Part shown: positions 23,359 to 34,059 of the stretch, in pieces | How the letters are laid out: every line of letters begins with the position of its first letter | Position numbering within the stretch: position 1 is the stretch's first letter | Assembly (NCBI RefSeq): GCF_008831285.2 | Contig: NC_045144.1 | Location: 20,041,716 to 20,105,715 of the forward strand | DNA length: 64,000 nt | DNA from: Nymphaea colorata | Taxonomy: Eukaryota; Streptophyta; Magnoliopsida; Nymphaeales; Nymphaeaceae | Reading direction: 5' to 3' | The notes under the pieces: generated by a model | Databases searched by the model: none | Seen by the model: the letters and a program-made list of their open reading frames with translations, nothing else | Told to the model about the DNA's origin: nothing | Made by a program: the position numbers and the translations under genes

Positions 23359-25054
23359 ATGAAGCGAGTTTCCTTTTCCTTCTTGTTTGTAGCCCTTCTC
23401 TTACTGGTGCAGGTGGCTTTTGCACGTGAAATGGCTGAAAATCAGAGTACGTTTCGTCCTACCCCGCACTTCCTTATCATTTTCCCCAAAAACCAAACAT
23501 AGATCGATGGAGTGACCCCCTTATAGGAGATGCTCTTGATGTCAAACAAGCAACTTTAGAACAAGGTTGCTTGATGACAGGAGAGATTTTTGGTTGTTTT
23601 TTAGTGGCACTGTTTGATATATGGGGGGTGTGATCTGATCTATTCTGCCCCCCAGTTCTCTCTCTCTCTCCCTCGATAACGTCACTACCAACACGCACAT
23701 GAGTATGCTCAAAGACATATGAGCATGCTCGCTCAGTATATTTTTTTTGCATGAAGCTTTTTCTTTAGAACTTTTTTACGTCCATTCATCGAATAATTGC
23801 TAGTTTTTACTCCCAGATTCCTGCAGCGTATCTATTTCCTTATGGCAAACTCAACACAATAAGTAAAGAACTCCTCCCATCTAAGGACAGTACAGCAAAT
23901 TATAAACATTAATAAATTTCTGTTTTTTCTTTTGTCTATCTAATACCTGTGCATGTGTGTGGTGTGTGTGCATGAACGTCGGGGATAACAATGAGGGCTG
24001 TACAACGAGTTGAACCAACTCGAGCTCGACTCGAACTCGCTCGAGTAAACTCGACTCAACCTCGACTTGTTTTGTATACGAGTCAAGCTCCAGCTTAAAT
24101 ATAAATTCAAGTACATTAACGATCTAACTCGACTAAGCTTGACTTTAATCTTATATTTTATTTTACGTTTTTTTATTTTTCCTCTTTTTTTTTCACCCAC
24201 TCAACTTAATCTCATTTTGTTTTTAAGTTTTTTAATTTTCCGTTTTTTTTCCTCTGTTCACCACCACCCAGCCACGTTTTTTTTTTTTTACGTTAATTTA
24301 TTACATCCCACTTTCACATTTTTCATTTCCCCTCCCGCCCGTTTTTCTCTTTCCTCACCATTTTTTCCTTCCTTTTTTATCTTTTCTCACTATGCCTTTC
24401 CACTTTCCCATGTCATTAAAGAGCTGCATTAATGAGCGCCTTTTTCTCCTCCTCCACGCCTTTTTTTCCTCCTAAAAGTGGTATTATTGCATGAGGTATT
24501 CGGCACTAAGATTTGAACTTTAGGGATTGGCTTTGAGGATCATTCTAAGTGCTCTGCATTGGGAAAGGTGAAAACATTTCCTGAACTTTTTTGAAATGAA
24601 AGGATGGTTGTTCCTATTTACTTTTAGTAATAACAGCCTAACAGCCTCTAATTTTAATTTTGGCAATGCTTCTGGCCGTTCCTAAAAATATATTGTGACA
24701 ATATATATATATATAAATTTACGACAATGACCAAAAGTTATGCAATCTAATCCCTTTTAAAGATTTCTTTTCCAGTAGTTTTACTCAATATATATTACCT
24801 TTGAATTTATATATGTGGGCTGTCACTTGTGACATCTAAAATCTGCATATTACTTGGCCGAATGCAATATGCTTTCCCTAATTATCATTAATATGGATGC
24901 AGATAAGAAGGATGCAAGAGGCGAGGTTGTTAAAGATTGCATACCCTGCAATGCTGCTGGCAAGTGCTGCCCAGAGTTTTGTTGCAGCTTTGGATGCTGC
25001 CCTGAGGAGGAGTTTACTAAGTTCTTGAAAGAGAAGAGTGTTCCTCACAACTGA
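23359..25054 (+). CDS. CRP4, small secreted cysteine-rich peptide with eight cysteines
   Basis: Exon 1 is 23359-23446, the intron 23447-24902 (GTACGT...GCAG, phase 1), and exon 2 24903-25054. The product is about 79 residues. The leader is a second type: MKRVSFSFLFVALLLLVQVA, then FAREMAENQ. The mature part begins KKDARGEVVKD and carries eight cysteines as C-x2-C-x5-CC-x3-CC-x3-CC. The tail is EEFTKFLKEKSVPHN. The regular CC-x3-CC-x3-CC ladder suggests a compact disulfide-rich fold. I cannot match it to defensins, GASA or lipid-transfer proteins, whose spacings differ. Two poly-A signals (AATAAA at 25130 and 25264) follow. The intron carries a transposon remnant and a conserved stem-loop. Confidence 0.8.
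23547..23573 (+). other. Conserved intron stem-loop in CRP4
   Basis: CAAGCAAC (23547-23554) pairs with GTTGCTTG (23566-23573) around an 11 nt loop. Outer pairing extends imperfectly into TGTCA/TGACA. Compared with CRP2, one A-T pair replaces a G-C pair. Confidence 0.5.
23995..24480. mobile_element. Truncated GAGCTCGA-type element in the CRP4 intron
   Basis: It starts GGGCTGTACAACGAGTTGAA like the left end at 21017, continues with CGAGCTCGACTCGAACTCG, then becomes T- and C-rich. The right terminal repeat is missing. Confidence 0.5.
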
Positions 25055-25905
25055 AGCTTCTTGATTCTCCGGTGATAAAGACCCATGATGATGATGATGA
25101 TGATGGTAGCAGTGAAGGTGCTTGTCAATAATAAAGTAAGCGTGCATGCTTATTGTCTGCTACCAATCGAGCATGCATGTAGGGTATGTGTCTCCTAGTT
25201 CTTGTTGATTTTGCAAGAACCTTATGTGTACGTCTATGTCGCGTGTCCCTACTTGTGGAATGAAATAAATTAGTTACGCTCTGCTTAATTACTACAAAGA
25301 AGCATGTTTTTAGCAACATCCAAAAGAATCGCTTGAAAACCCAAAAAAAACCATTGCTGCAAGTTTGTAACGTAATTGCTTCAAATCCATTCCAGATCAT
25401 AAGATTAAAAACCATTAATCACTGTTGTTTCAAGGGGAGCGCCCACCAAATTTATTAAATCACATTTTAGAGCATCGACTTGTTTCCAATTGGAAATCGA
25501 TTAGCTATCAGATTCAAGCTCTAGTTCACTGAATGAAGTTGAAATTATTTTCATCACCATGCATTTGTATCATTTTGGAGTCCTTCAAAAGTGAAACTGG
25601 AAGGACGGAGACAGGCTACTCGTTGCCGGATAATAGTTTCGTTTCACATTCTGGTAACAGAAGGGTTGCCAAAGTTGAGGCCTCAATGCAGTGGCTGAGC
25701 AAGTGAAATTTTCTCCAAAGGGGTGCTCATCCACATATTTTCATAGCATTCATACATATAACAAAGACAATATTTAAAGATGTTAATGTAAAAAATTAAA
25801 GAAACTGCCCATACCACCCCATATTTGGCTCCTCCATTGCCAAATGAGATGAGAAGCAAAAAGGAATGCTTTCTTCTGTTGGAAGATGAAATCAGTAGAG
25901 AAGAG
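25055..25905 (+). repeat. CRP 3' flank block, copy after CRP4
   Basis: Homologous to the sequence after CRP5, CRP6 and CRP7, up to AGTAGAGAAGAGGGTCTG. At that point CRP5 and CRP6 switch into the perfect hairpin and the DUF247-bearing segment, while this copy continues into unrelated sequence. It shows what the flank looked like without that segment. Confidence 0.7.
25143..25177 (+). promoter_or_regulatory. 3' GCATGC hairpin after CRP4
   Basis: TGCATGCT (25143-25150) pairs exactly with AGCATGCA (25170-25177), with a 19 nt loop, 8 bp past the first poly-A signal. Confidence 0.6.
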
Positions 25906-27014
25906 GGTCTGGTCATTGGCCCAGGTGATTCGAATGCCATGCGCAGAAGTGATAACAATACGGGCCTGATCTCAAATAATGCTTCTTATGTGATATGGTA
26001 CACATGCATTATCCCCTTAATTCAGAATTTGTAGTTTGTAGGGTTTTATATGCGAAAAACCTTAGTGATATTGGTAACAAGCTTAATGTATTTCTTAGTT
26101 AGGGTTCTATCTGTGAGGTTGTTTTTCGGTCTAGCCAAAGGTTTTGTTGTTGCAGTAATTCAAAAGATAAAAAGTAGAAAAAATTACAAATCCGCGTTAA
26201 GTTTTGTGCCAATAAATAACAAATCCATGCTCAAGTTTTGGGGTCAACAAAGAGACCCTCAACTTTTCCTCAATAGTTTCACAGAACCACTGTCTTCTTT
26301 GAAAATATTTTAAAACCAACTAAAATTTGTATTTTCCCTTTCAGAAAGAAATTTATTTTCAAAATAACAAAAACTTAAAAATGAGAAACCGCCATCACCC
26401 TTGCCTTTTGATATCAAAAGTGGCTGTGGTATTCCTCAACGGATCTCATTTTATGAAAGCTTGAATTAGTGTATGAATTTTGGGTAGATCTGAGTCCAGT
26501 TATATAAAGATCCAAATCACTTCTCTCATGACCAATTAAAAATTTGTGAACTGTATAACTAGTGTCTCATGGAAAAAAAAAATTCTGGGTTCACTCTTGT
26601 CCTCACCAAAGGCATGGGGCAGAGAGAGGCCACTATTTGCACCCACATGTGAAGCAATGGCAGTGGGCTCGAGGTTTTGACTCCCCACTTCACTGGAGAC
26701 TCACATAAAAAAGGGTATTTTGGTAAGCTGTCGTAGGGATAGAGGAAAGCGTGCCGTGGGCATTGTGTGGGTAATTGTCGACACAAACCAACAACAAAAA
26801 ATGCTTACTTTTATATTGATATTTTAAGATAGCTTTTTCATTTATGTATTGGTACTCCTTAAAAAATTTGAAGTTTACAATTAGTGCTGGGCGTTAACAG
26901 ATTGCTTTAATTAATGTTCATAGCTTTGATTTGAAAAGATTGTTGTAACTATAGCAACCTGTTTGGATGAAGGGAAAGTAAAGAGAAAAAAAGCGAAAGA
27001 GAAGTCAATCCTGT
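25906..27014. other. Intergenic between CRP4 flank and unit 1
   Basis: No gene recognised. The + strand frame at 26050-26313 begins with a hydrophobic stretch but shows no family features or splice partner. Confidence 0.4.
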
Positions 27015-27424
27015 GTTCACTTTGAAGATTCACATAGCTTGCGTAGAGACTTATTAGGGTATAAAAGATGAGTGGAGTGAATTGACAGCAACTGTAGAAT
27101 TTGTAGAATTTGAACCTCAGACCCATTTAAAGTAGACTCCAACATCTTCGCTTCCTTTTGCTCCAACATCTTGGCTTCCTTTTGTGTTTAAACCTTTTCT
27201 CTGTTAGGCCTAGCAAGAAGCCGTTCTAATGGTGCCGACACTTCTTTTCTTCATTTGCCTGCATGACAGGCCTCCTCTCATGTGCCATTTTTCAATCACG
27301 TTCTTTAGGCTCTAAATTCATGCCCATTGTTAGATTTTAGAAACCATTCATTGCCGACCAACTTAACTGTTAATGAGACCAGGCCCACCAAAGAGAGGAA
27401 CTCCCTGAGGTTCGGGCAGATCTC

Positions 27425-27660
27425 GGCGTCTGCAATGGAACAACTTCCCTTTTCCCTTTTCCCTTTTTCTCTCTCTCTCCTCTTATCTCCAAGGCTGGCC
27501 GCCAGAAGCGACCAGCTACCATCACCGGTCCTTGTCATTATTTTCACTTTGTGTTTCTTTCTCTATCTCTCTCTTTCTTCTCTCCCTCTCCCTCTCTAGT
27601 GGTTGGTCACTATAGAGAAAGAGAAAGAGAGAGGTGTGTAACCCATGAGAAGGAAAGACA
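27425..27660 (+). repeat. CT-rich repeat, copy upstream of CRP5
   Basis: Same order of landmarks as at 10850: TCGGCGTCTGCAATGGAACA, GGCTGGCCGCCAGAAGCGAC, GTGGTTGGTCACTATAGAGA. Confidence 0.7.
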
Positions 27661-27720
27661 AAGCGCCAGGAAAAGGCCAATGATGGTGGAGAGAGAGAGA
27701 GAGAGAGAGGGGGAGGAGGG

Positions 27721-27893
27721 AATAACAAGAGAGACCGCTGATGGCGGCTGCCCACTGATGGCTGGTAGCCCTCAAAGAAAGAAAGAGACCTGAAAGAGGG
27801 GGGAGGGAATAACAAGAGAGACCGCTGATGGCGGCTGCCGACTGATGGCTGGTGGCCCTCAAAGAGAGAAAGAGACCTGAAAGAGAGGAGAAA
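27721..27893 (+). repeat. 87 bp tandem repeat, two copies
   Basis: Two consecutive 87 bp copies (GACCGCTGATGGCGGCTGCC at 27733 and 27820), each ending with an AAAGAGACCTGAAAGAG stretch. Equivalent pairs occur at 40792-40965 and 54265-54438. Confidence 0.8.
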
Positions 27894-28866
27894 AAGACAG
27901 ATGCTGGCAATAAGAGACCTCAAAGTGTAAACAATCATAGTATGTCAATGCAACCTTACATAATGTAATATGGATTTAAGATCCAAATCTACTGAAGATC
28001 TCACAATTCACATCTTCTAATGCTTCCCATTTTTTCCATTAACGTACATACCCATTTTTTTCGTTCAATAAAGGTGTGGAGCCTAAACTCTCATGAACTC
28101 TTTACTGGACATTTTTGGCCATTAAATAATGAAAAAATAGAAGAAAAAGTGAAAATACCTAATCTAGCTCAGGCTCCATCGATCATTAAAGGTGAATATT
28201 GTCCACAGACCATGTTCGTCGTCGACGACAGGTTTTTCTGCCAATGCACAACCTTCCCTCGGCCATGTTTATAGCAACGATTTATAGCGATTTTAGGGGC
28301 AGATTTTTTACGTATAGTTTTTATTTTTAATTTTTAATTTTGATCAAAGAGGAGATTAGAAATGGAGCTTTATTTGAGAACCTTTCTCACTTTGAAAACG
28401 CTACGCTGCCATTTTTATGAGAAATCGTATGTTGGTTATCTTGGAAAAAACATGAGTTCAAATTCGTGGGTGCCACATCTATGCTACCCAGTTGTTCTGC
28501 TTTCTATTTGCCGTTGTCAAATTTATCTTCTGGTTTTGCAGCTCGTCAAATATACAGTACTTTGTGTTACATAGTATCTTTTCACGAGGTCGTATTCAAG
28601 TAGCGTTATGTAAGTGTCTCATTAAAGGGTGTAGGTTAAAAGAAGGGATGCAGGCCTGACCAGCGACGGTCGGCGGTGTTGCATCATTCTTAGTTGTCTA
28701 ATCCAAGACGCAAGCTTTTCTTAGTTCTCTAGTCCAAGACGCAAGCTTCATCTATACGAATACTTAATGGAGATGACATATTCTACCTCACAGATGAGAT
28801 GATGTACATGGTCCACCCTTATCTATTCTCTCTCACTTTCCAAGAAGGTGGATCTCAGGCCACATC

Positions 28867-28874
28867 TATAAATA
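28867..28874 (+). promoter_or_regulatory. TATA box of CRP5
   Basis: TATAAATA lies 80 bp before the start codon in a promoter block almost identical to those of CRP6 and CRP7. Confidence 0.75.
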
Positions 28875-28946
28875 GATGATGGAGGAGGTCTCATTCTGCA
28901 CTGCACTCATCCAGCCTTCCTCCACCAGTTGCAGTTGCTATTTACA

Positions 28947-31012
28947 ATGAAGCGAGTTTCCCTTTCAATACTTTTTCTTGCCCTTCTCTTGCTGTCCTCT
29001 ACGGCTTTTGCACGTATACCATATGAGAATAATAAAGGTTTGTTTTCCTGATCTCTAGTCCTCCTTTGCTTCCTTTTCCTCAAAACTTTTAGCCCATCAA
29101 GAGTATATCATGTCACCCTGTTGCAGCTGCCGAGGCAGTTGTGGGCAATTGCCTCCTAACTGAAAACTTTACATTTTACGCCTATTGCCTCTTAGACCCA
29201 ATTTTCTGGCTTTGCCTCTATCGTGTTGGTGACACTCTTGATGTCAAACACGCACCTCACTCCATGTTGCTTGATGTATAACACGGAGAATGATTTACAT
29301 TAATTTGAGGTTGTTCTCTTTTGGTGTTTGATATTTGGGGTCTCACCAGCTCATGATCAGAACAGCCTCTCCCAGCTTGCTCCCCTCTCTCTCTATCTCC
29401 GGCACGTGCACACCGACACAAGTAGACTACGACCACACACAATAGCATATTTCTTAACGACACGTATATGAGCGTGCCCATTGATTTGGTTTTTTGCAGC
29501 TTTTTCTCTACTACTTGTTTGCGTGCATGCAGACATATAGTGTGACTGTTAGCTTCTACTCCTTAATTTCCAGCTTATCTTGCTTTGCTACATTCTTCGG
29601 CACTGTTTGATATATGGGGAGTGTGATCTGATCTATTCTGCCCCCCAGTTCTCTCTCTCTCTCTCTCTCTCTCTCGATAACGTCACTACCAACACGCACA
29701 TGAGTATGCTCAAAGACATATGAGCATGCTCGCTCAGTTGATTTTTTTGTATGAAGCTTTTTCCTTAGAACTTTTTTACGTCCATTCATCGAGTAATTGC
29801 TGGTTTCTACTCCCAGATTCCTGCAGCTTTATCTATTTCCTTATGGCAAACTTAACACAATTAAGTAAGGAATAGACCTCCTCCCATCTAAGGACGGTAC
29901 AGCAAATTATAAACATTAATAAATTTCTGTTTTTCTTTTGTCTATCTAATGCCTGTGAGTATGTGTGTGGTGTGTGTATGAACGCCGGGATAACCATTAT
30001 GACTGTACAACTAGTTGAGCCAAGACTCGAACTGAGTAAACTTGACTCAACCTCCACTCATTTTTTATACAAGTCAAGCTCAAGCTTAAATATAAACTCA
30101 AGTACATTAACAGTTTTTTATTTTTCCGTTTTTTTTCCTCTGTTCAACACCACCCACTTTCACATTTTTCAGTTTCCCTCCCGCCCGTTTTTCTCTTTCC
30201 TCACCATTTTTTCCTTTTTTTTGTCTTTTCTCACATTAATGAGCGCCTTTTTCTCCTCCTCCACGCCTTTTTTTCCTCCTAAAAGTGGTATTATTGCATG
30301 AGGTATTTGGCATGGCGGAGTTTATTGTTCCTATATATACGTTATTATATATGTGACTAGGATTTGAACTTTATGGATTGGCTTTGAGGATCATTCTAAG
30401 TGCTCTGCATTGGGAAAGGTGAAAACATTTCCTAAAATAACTTAGCTACACTATCTTTAAAGAACTTTTTAGGAATGAAAGGATGGTTGTTCCTATTTAC
30501 TTTTAGTAATAACAGAGTAACACCCTGCAATTTTGGCAATGCTTTCTGGCCGTTCTTAAAAATATATTTTTGTATTGTGGCACAGCTTGGATCTGAATAC
30601 GGGATACAAATTTCTTAGGTATATGTATAACTGGTGCGTGTGCCTTGGATTAGATATTCTCTAGAACTAATTAAATTTACATCAATGAACAAAAGTACTG
30701 CAATCTAATCCCTTTTTAATATTTCTTTTTCAGTTGTTTTACTCAATATATATGACCTTTGAATTTATATATGTGGGCTGTCACTTGTGACATCTAAAAT
30801 CTGCATATTACTTGGCCGAATGCAATATGCTTTCCCTAATTATCATTAATAAAGATGCAGATAAGAAGGACGCAAGAGGCGAGGTTGTTAAAGATTGCAC
30901 ATACTGCGTTGCTATTGGCCGGTGCTGCCCATACTTTTGCTGCACCAATCGATGCTGCTCGAAGGAGGAGTACGACGAGTTCCTGAAAGGGACGAGTGTC
31001 CCTCACAACTGA
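28947..31012 (+). CDS. CRP5, small secreted cysteine-rich peptide with eight cysteines
   Basis: Exon 1 is 28947-29037 (91 nt, one codon longer than CRP2-4), the intron 29038-30860 (GTTTGT...GCAG), and exon 2 30861-31012. The product is about 80 residues. The leader is CRP3-like (MKRVSLSILFLALLLLSSTA, then FARIPYENNK). The mature part is CRP4-like: KKDARGEVVKDCTYC, eight cysteines as C-x2-C-x5-CC-x3-CC-x3-CC, and tail EEYDEFLKGTSVPHN. The first part of the intron matches CRP2/3 introns and the second part matches CRP4, so the gene looks chimeric. Exon 2 is identical to that of CRP6. An open frame runs upstream of exon 2, but starting there would give no signal peptide. Confidence 0.8.
29996..30250. 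mobile_element. Truncated GAGCTCGA-type element in the CRP5 intron
   Basis: A GACTGTACAACTAGTTGAGC start, then ACTCGA words and a T/C-rich tail ending near GCGCCTTTTTCTCCTCCTCC. It is a shortened relative of the copy in the CRP4 intron (23995-24480) at the equivalent place. Confidence 0.45.
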
Positions 31013-31094
31013 GGAGGCTTCCTGGTTCGCCGGTGTTGACGCATGTTGATGATAATGGTAGCAGCGAAGGTGCTTGTCAATAATAAAGTAAGCG

Positions 31095-31129
31095 TGCATG
31101 CTTATTGTCCGCTAGCAATCGAGCATGCA
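31095..31129 (+). promoter_or_regulatory. 3' GCATGC hairpin after CRP5
   Basis: TGCATGCT (31095-31102) pairs exactly with AGCATGCA (31122-31129), with a 19 nt loop. Confidence 0.6.
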
Positions 31130-31644
31130 TGCAGGGTATGTGTGTCCTGGTTCTTGTTGATTTTACAAGAACCTTATGTGTACGCTTTATGTCGCGTGGA
31201 ATGAAATAAATTAGTTAAGCTTCTGCCTAATCACTACACTACAGAAAGAAGCATGTTTTTAGCAACATCCAAGATCCTGCCATGCAAAGCCAAAAATCAG
31301 TTGCTGCAAGTTTGTAACATAATTACTTCAAATCCGTACCTGATCGTCAGATTAAAATCCATTACTTATTGCTTTTACCTTTTAAGCAAAAGTTATTCTG
31401 CGTGTGTGAGTGACGTGTGTATATATATATATATATAAAACAAAGCTGTTTTTATGAAATATGTTGATTTCTTTATTATCAAAATGTTAATGCAACCTGA
31501 GTGGCTTATTTTTTTTATAAAAACACTATTAAAACCTAAAAAATGATCAATGGAAAATAAATTTGCAGAAAAAAAGAAGAGAAACCTGAAAAATGATCAA
31601 TGGAATATAAATTTGCAGAAAAAAAAAGAAAGAAAATTCACAAA

Positions 31645-31910
31645 AGGCCTGGGCATCGAGCCGGCCCGACACTCAAAACTCGGGCTCGACCTGACCATTA
31701 AAACCCGTGCCCAAGCCCGCCAGGCTTGGGCCAATAAATTTTAAAAAAATATATTTCTTAAATATAAAATAATATATATATGTAATTAATTGTAGTAAAA
31801 TATTATATTTATATATAAAAATCGATAAAATATAATATCCCTCGATAAATTATTAGGCTCGAACGGTGCCCTTTTTTTCAGGGCTCGGGTGCAGGCCCGG
31901 GAAAAAATAT
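31645..31910. mobile_element. GGGC/CCCG-ended AT-core element, unit 1
   Basis: The ends are GC-rich (AAGGCCTGGGCATCGAGCCG at left, GGGCTCGGGTGCAGGCCCGG at right) around a TA-rich core. The design is like the insertion at 2241-2525. Absent from the CRP4 and CRP7 flanks. The second copy is at 45099-45364. Confidence 0.45.
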
Positions 31911-32890
31911 TTGATTTCAAAATTAAAAAAGGAGGGTTCTCATTTTTATTGAAACTAGAATTGTGTAATCAAACAAATATTTGATTTCAAAATTTTCGAC
32001 TCATTCTTAAATTAAAATTCTGAAATTACGATTCTGTTCTAGGCGTGGAATTGTGATTTTCAAAATTCTAGAATTTTTTCATGTCTCTCACGATAGTTTT
32101 AATTCATCACTATTAAGAAATAATTTTCAATTCTGGAATCGAAATTCCATACTATTAAATACAAAGAAAAACTAAAGCTGAAATTTCCAAATTAAAATTT
32201 AAGGTGATATTTTGTCTTTAGAATTTTATTTATACAATCAAAATTCAAGACCGTCAAACGATCCCTGATTGTGTAATCTTTCATTATAATAAAGGAAAGA
32301 GTTGTCGGTTGAAGCATCAAAGACTGGCGTTTTTAGCCCTCCCTTCCTGCCTTTGAGTTTTTAACCTTTTCAAGGGGAGCGCTCATAAATTTATTAAATT
32401 CCACATTAGAGCATTTACTCGCAGTGAACATTTTTAAACCCAAAGCCAACGATGTCACACATTTAATACCACTTGGAACTCGATTAGCGATCAGATTCAA
32501 GTTTTAGTTCACTGAATGAAGTTGAAATTATAAAATCGGGATATGATCCCATCTATCATCATCACCATGAGTTTATATCATTTTGGAATCCTTCAAAATG
32601 AAATTGGAAGGATGGAGACGGAGTACTTGTTGGCAGATAATAGTTTCGTTTCACATGTTGGAGTTTAACAGAAGGGTTGCTGCAGTGTGGGTTGCTTCAT
32701 GCAGTGGCTGAGCAAGAAAAATTTTCTGAAGGGGCACTTCGTTCAGAAACAATATTTAAAGATGTTAATGTAAAAATAAAGAAACTGCCATATGTAGCTC
32801 CCCCATTGCCTCCATGCCGAATGAGATGAGAAGCAAAAATGAATGTTTTCTTCTGTTGCAAGATGAAATCAGTAGAGAAGAGGGTCTGAT

Positions 32891-32971
32891 GGTAGCATAA
32901 GGCTTAAACGTGTTTTGAATGTCCTATTGAGAACCGGTGACATTCAAAACACGTTTAAGCCTTATGCTACC
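32891..32971. repeat. Perfect 33 bp inverted repeat with 15 nt loop, unit 1
   Basis: Arms at 32891-32923 and 32939-32971 are exact reverse complements. The left arm starts GGTAGCATAAGGC and ends TTTTGAATGTC. The 15 bp centre contains GAACCGGT. It sits exactly where homology with the CRP4 and CRP7 flanks stops. It could be a short fold-back element, a rearrangement scar or a small-RNA precursor. The copy in unit 2 is identical. Confidence 0.9.
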
Positions 32972-33736
32972 TTTTTAACTAAAATGGAGAAAGAACAACT
33001 TAGAAACTGAAATCAAATGAGATGATGGAAACCACACCAGGGAGTATAAAGAGAAAGCATTGGCTACCATACGTGTCAACGAAGACCAACTTAGAAACCG
33101 AAGGCTGAATCTCTCGAAGAACAAGCAAAGATAATGTATATCATTTTCATTGAACACAGTATTGTATAGTGGGCATCCCCTCTTAGAAAATTCATTGTGA
33201 TTCTCTGAAGAGTAGAGAGGACAGTAAACGTTGGCTAATTAGCGCTTTCTTTCTTTTTTTCCATTATTTTTCATTAGAGGTGAGCGTCACCGCTCTCTTC
33301 TCCTAAGAGAGGCAACTGGCTCCCCCTGCGCTTATCACTTCCAAGGTTTATAGAACTGATGCCGGGATTTATTACAGTCTATAGATAAGTGCAATGGGTC
33401 ATGTCAACGACTGTCAGACCTTTTGAAAGTAGACGGCCTTGCAACCTAGGGAAATGACATTCATCGGAATCAAAGCAAGGATATACCATACCAGTGTACC
33501 CCGTCACGACTAGCTATACTATGCCCACTTAGGAGTAAAAGATACATTTTCATTTAAGAATAGTGATGAAAAAAAAAAGGATATATTGTTCCTACATGAA
33601 CCCTACCCCATTCAACTGCGAGTGTCATCATAAAAACCCTACATCTGTTGCCCTGCAGGATGAGACTCTCATCGTGGTACTATGTGGGAGATGCACACTC
33701 TGGTTTTGAACTGATGACATTATTCAACTTGGAAGA

Positions 33737-34059
33737 TCATGACCTATTAAGCAGCATTTTTCTCATATCCATCCTACGTATGAGAGGAGTTTGCTCTTCC
33801 AGACTTTGAATCTTCCGAAATAGACCTTTACAAATTTCTTCCTTGAGCATTCTTGTGAATAAATGAAGCCCTACATACTGATCAGGAAGGGCCTCCACAA
33901 ACCAGAGAAGAACGGCAGTGATCTCATCCAACTTCCTTTGGCTTATCTGAAAAGGAAAATAATAGATTCCTGCCGATTCATCAACATGACCGCTTTCGCT
34001 TCAAACTTTTCAATAATCAGCTTAACTTGGATTGGCCTGGCCATGATCATTAATTAGTA
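33737..34059 (-). pseudogene. Coding-like fragment, unrecognised, unit 1
   Basis: On the - strand, 33737-33955 is open and protein-like (ISQRKLDEITAVLLWFVEAL, then PDQYVGLHLFTRMLKEE). It is preceded by a good acceptor, TTATTTTCCTTTTCAG. A second stretch at about 33990-34055 (MARPIQVKLIIEKFEAKAV) could be the preceding exon. I see no start-to-stop gene around it and do not know the family. It looks like a two-exon gene fragment carried inside the tandem unit. An identical copy lies at 47191-47513. Confidence 0.35.

Larger units (their letters stand above)
31013..32888 (+). repeat. CRP 3' flank block, copy after CRP5
   Basis: Matches the flanks of CRP4, CRP6 and CRP7, with extra sequence at about 31440-32350 that is absent after CRP4 and CRP7. 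The homology ends at AGAAGAGGGTCTG, immediately before the hairpin at 32891. Confidence 0.7.

Noticed and set aside
24878-25147. Minus-strand open frames opposite CRP exon 2 (also 30836-31099 and 44291-44554)
   Set aside because: They are antisense shadows of the CRP4-6 second exons. The conserved codon structure, cysteines and splice acceptor are on the + strand.
27522-27938. Long minus-strand open frames over the CT/GA-rich repeats (also at 40607-41008 and 54104-54481)
   Set aside because: They translate microsatellite and 87 bp tandem-repeat DNA into Ser/Leu-rich low-complexity protein in several frames at once. No start context, splice sites or domains support them.
30734-30860. Alternative CRP5 acceptor at TTTTTCAG (30733)
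   Set aside because: Splicing there leads, in the frame set by exon 1, to a stop codon after about nine residues.
30812-31012. Translation starting at the ATG upstream of the CRP exon 2 acceptor (MAECNM frame)
   Set aside because: It would give a peptide without a signal sequence. The acceptor inside it keeps the phase of the leader exon in all seven genes, so I take the upstream part as intron.
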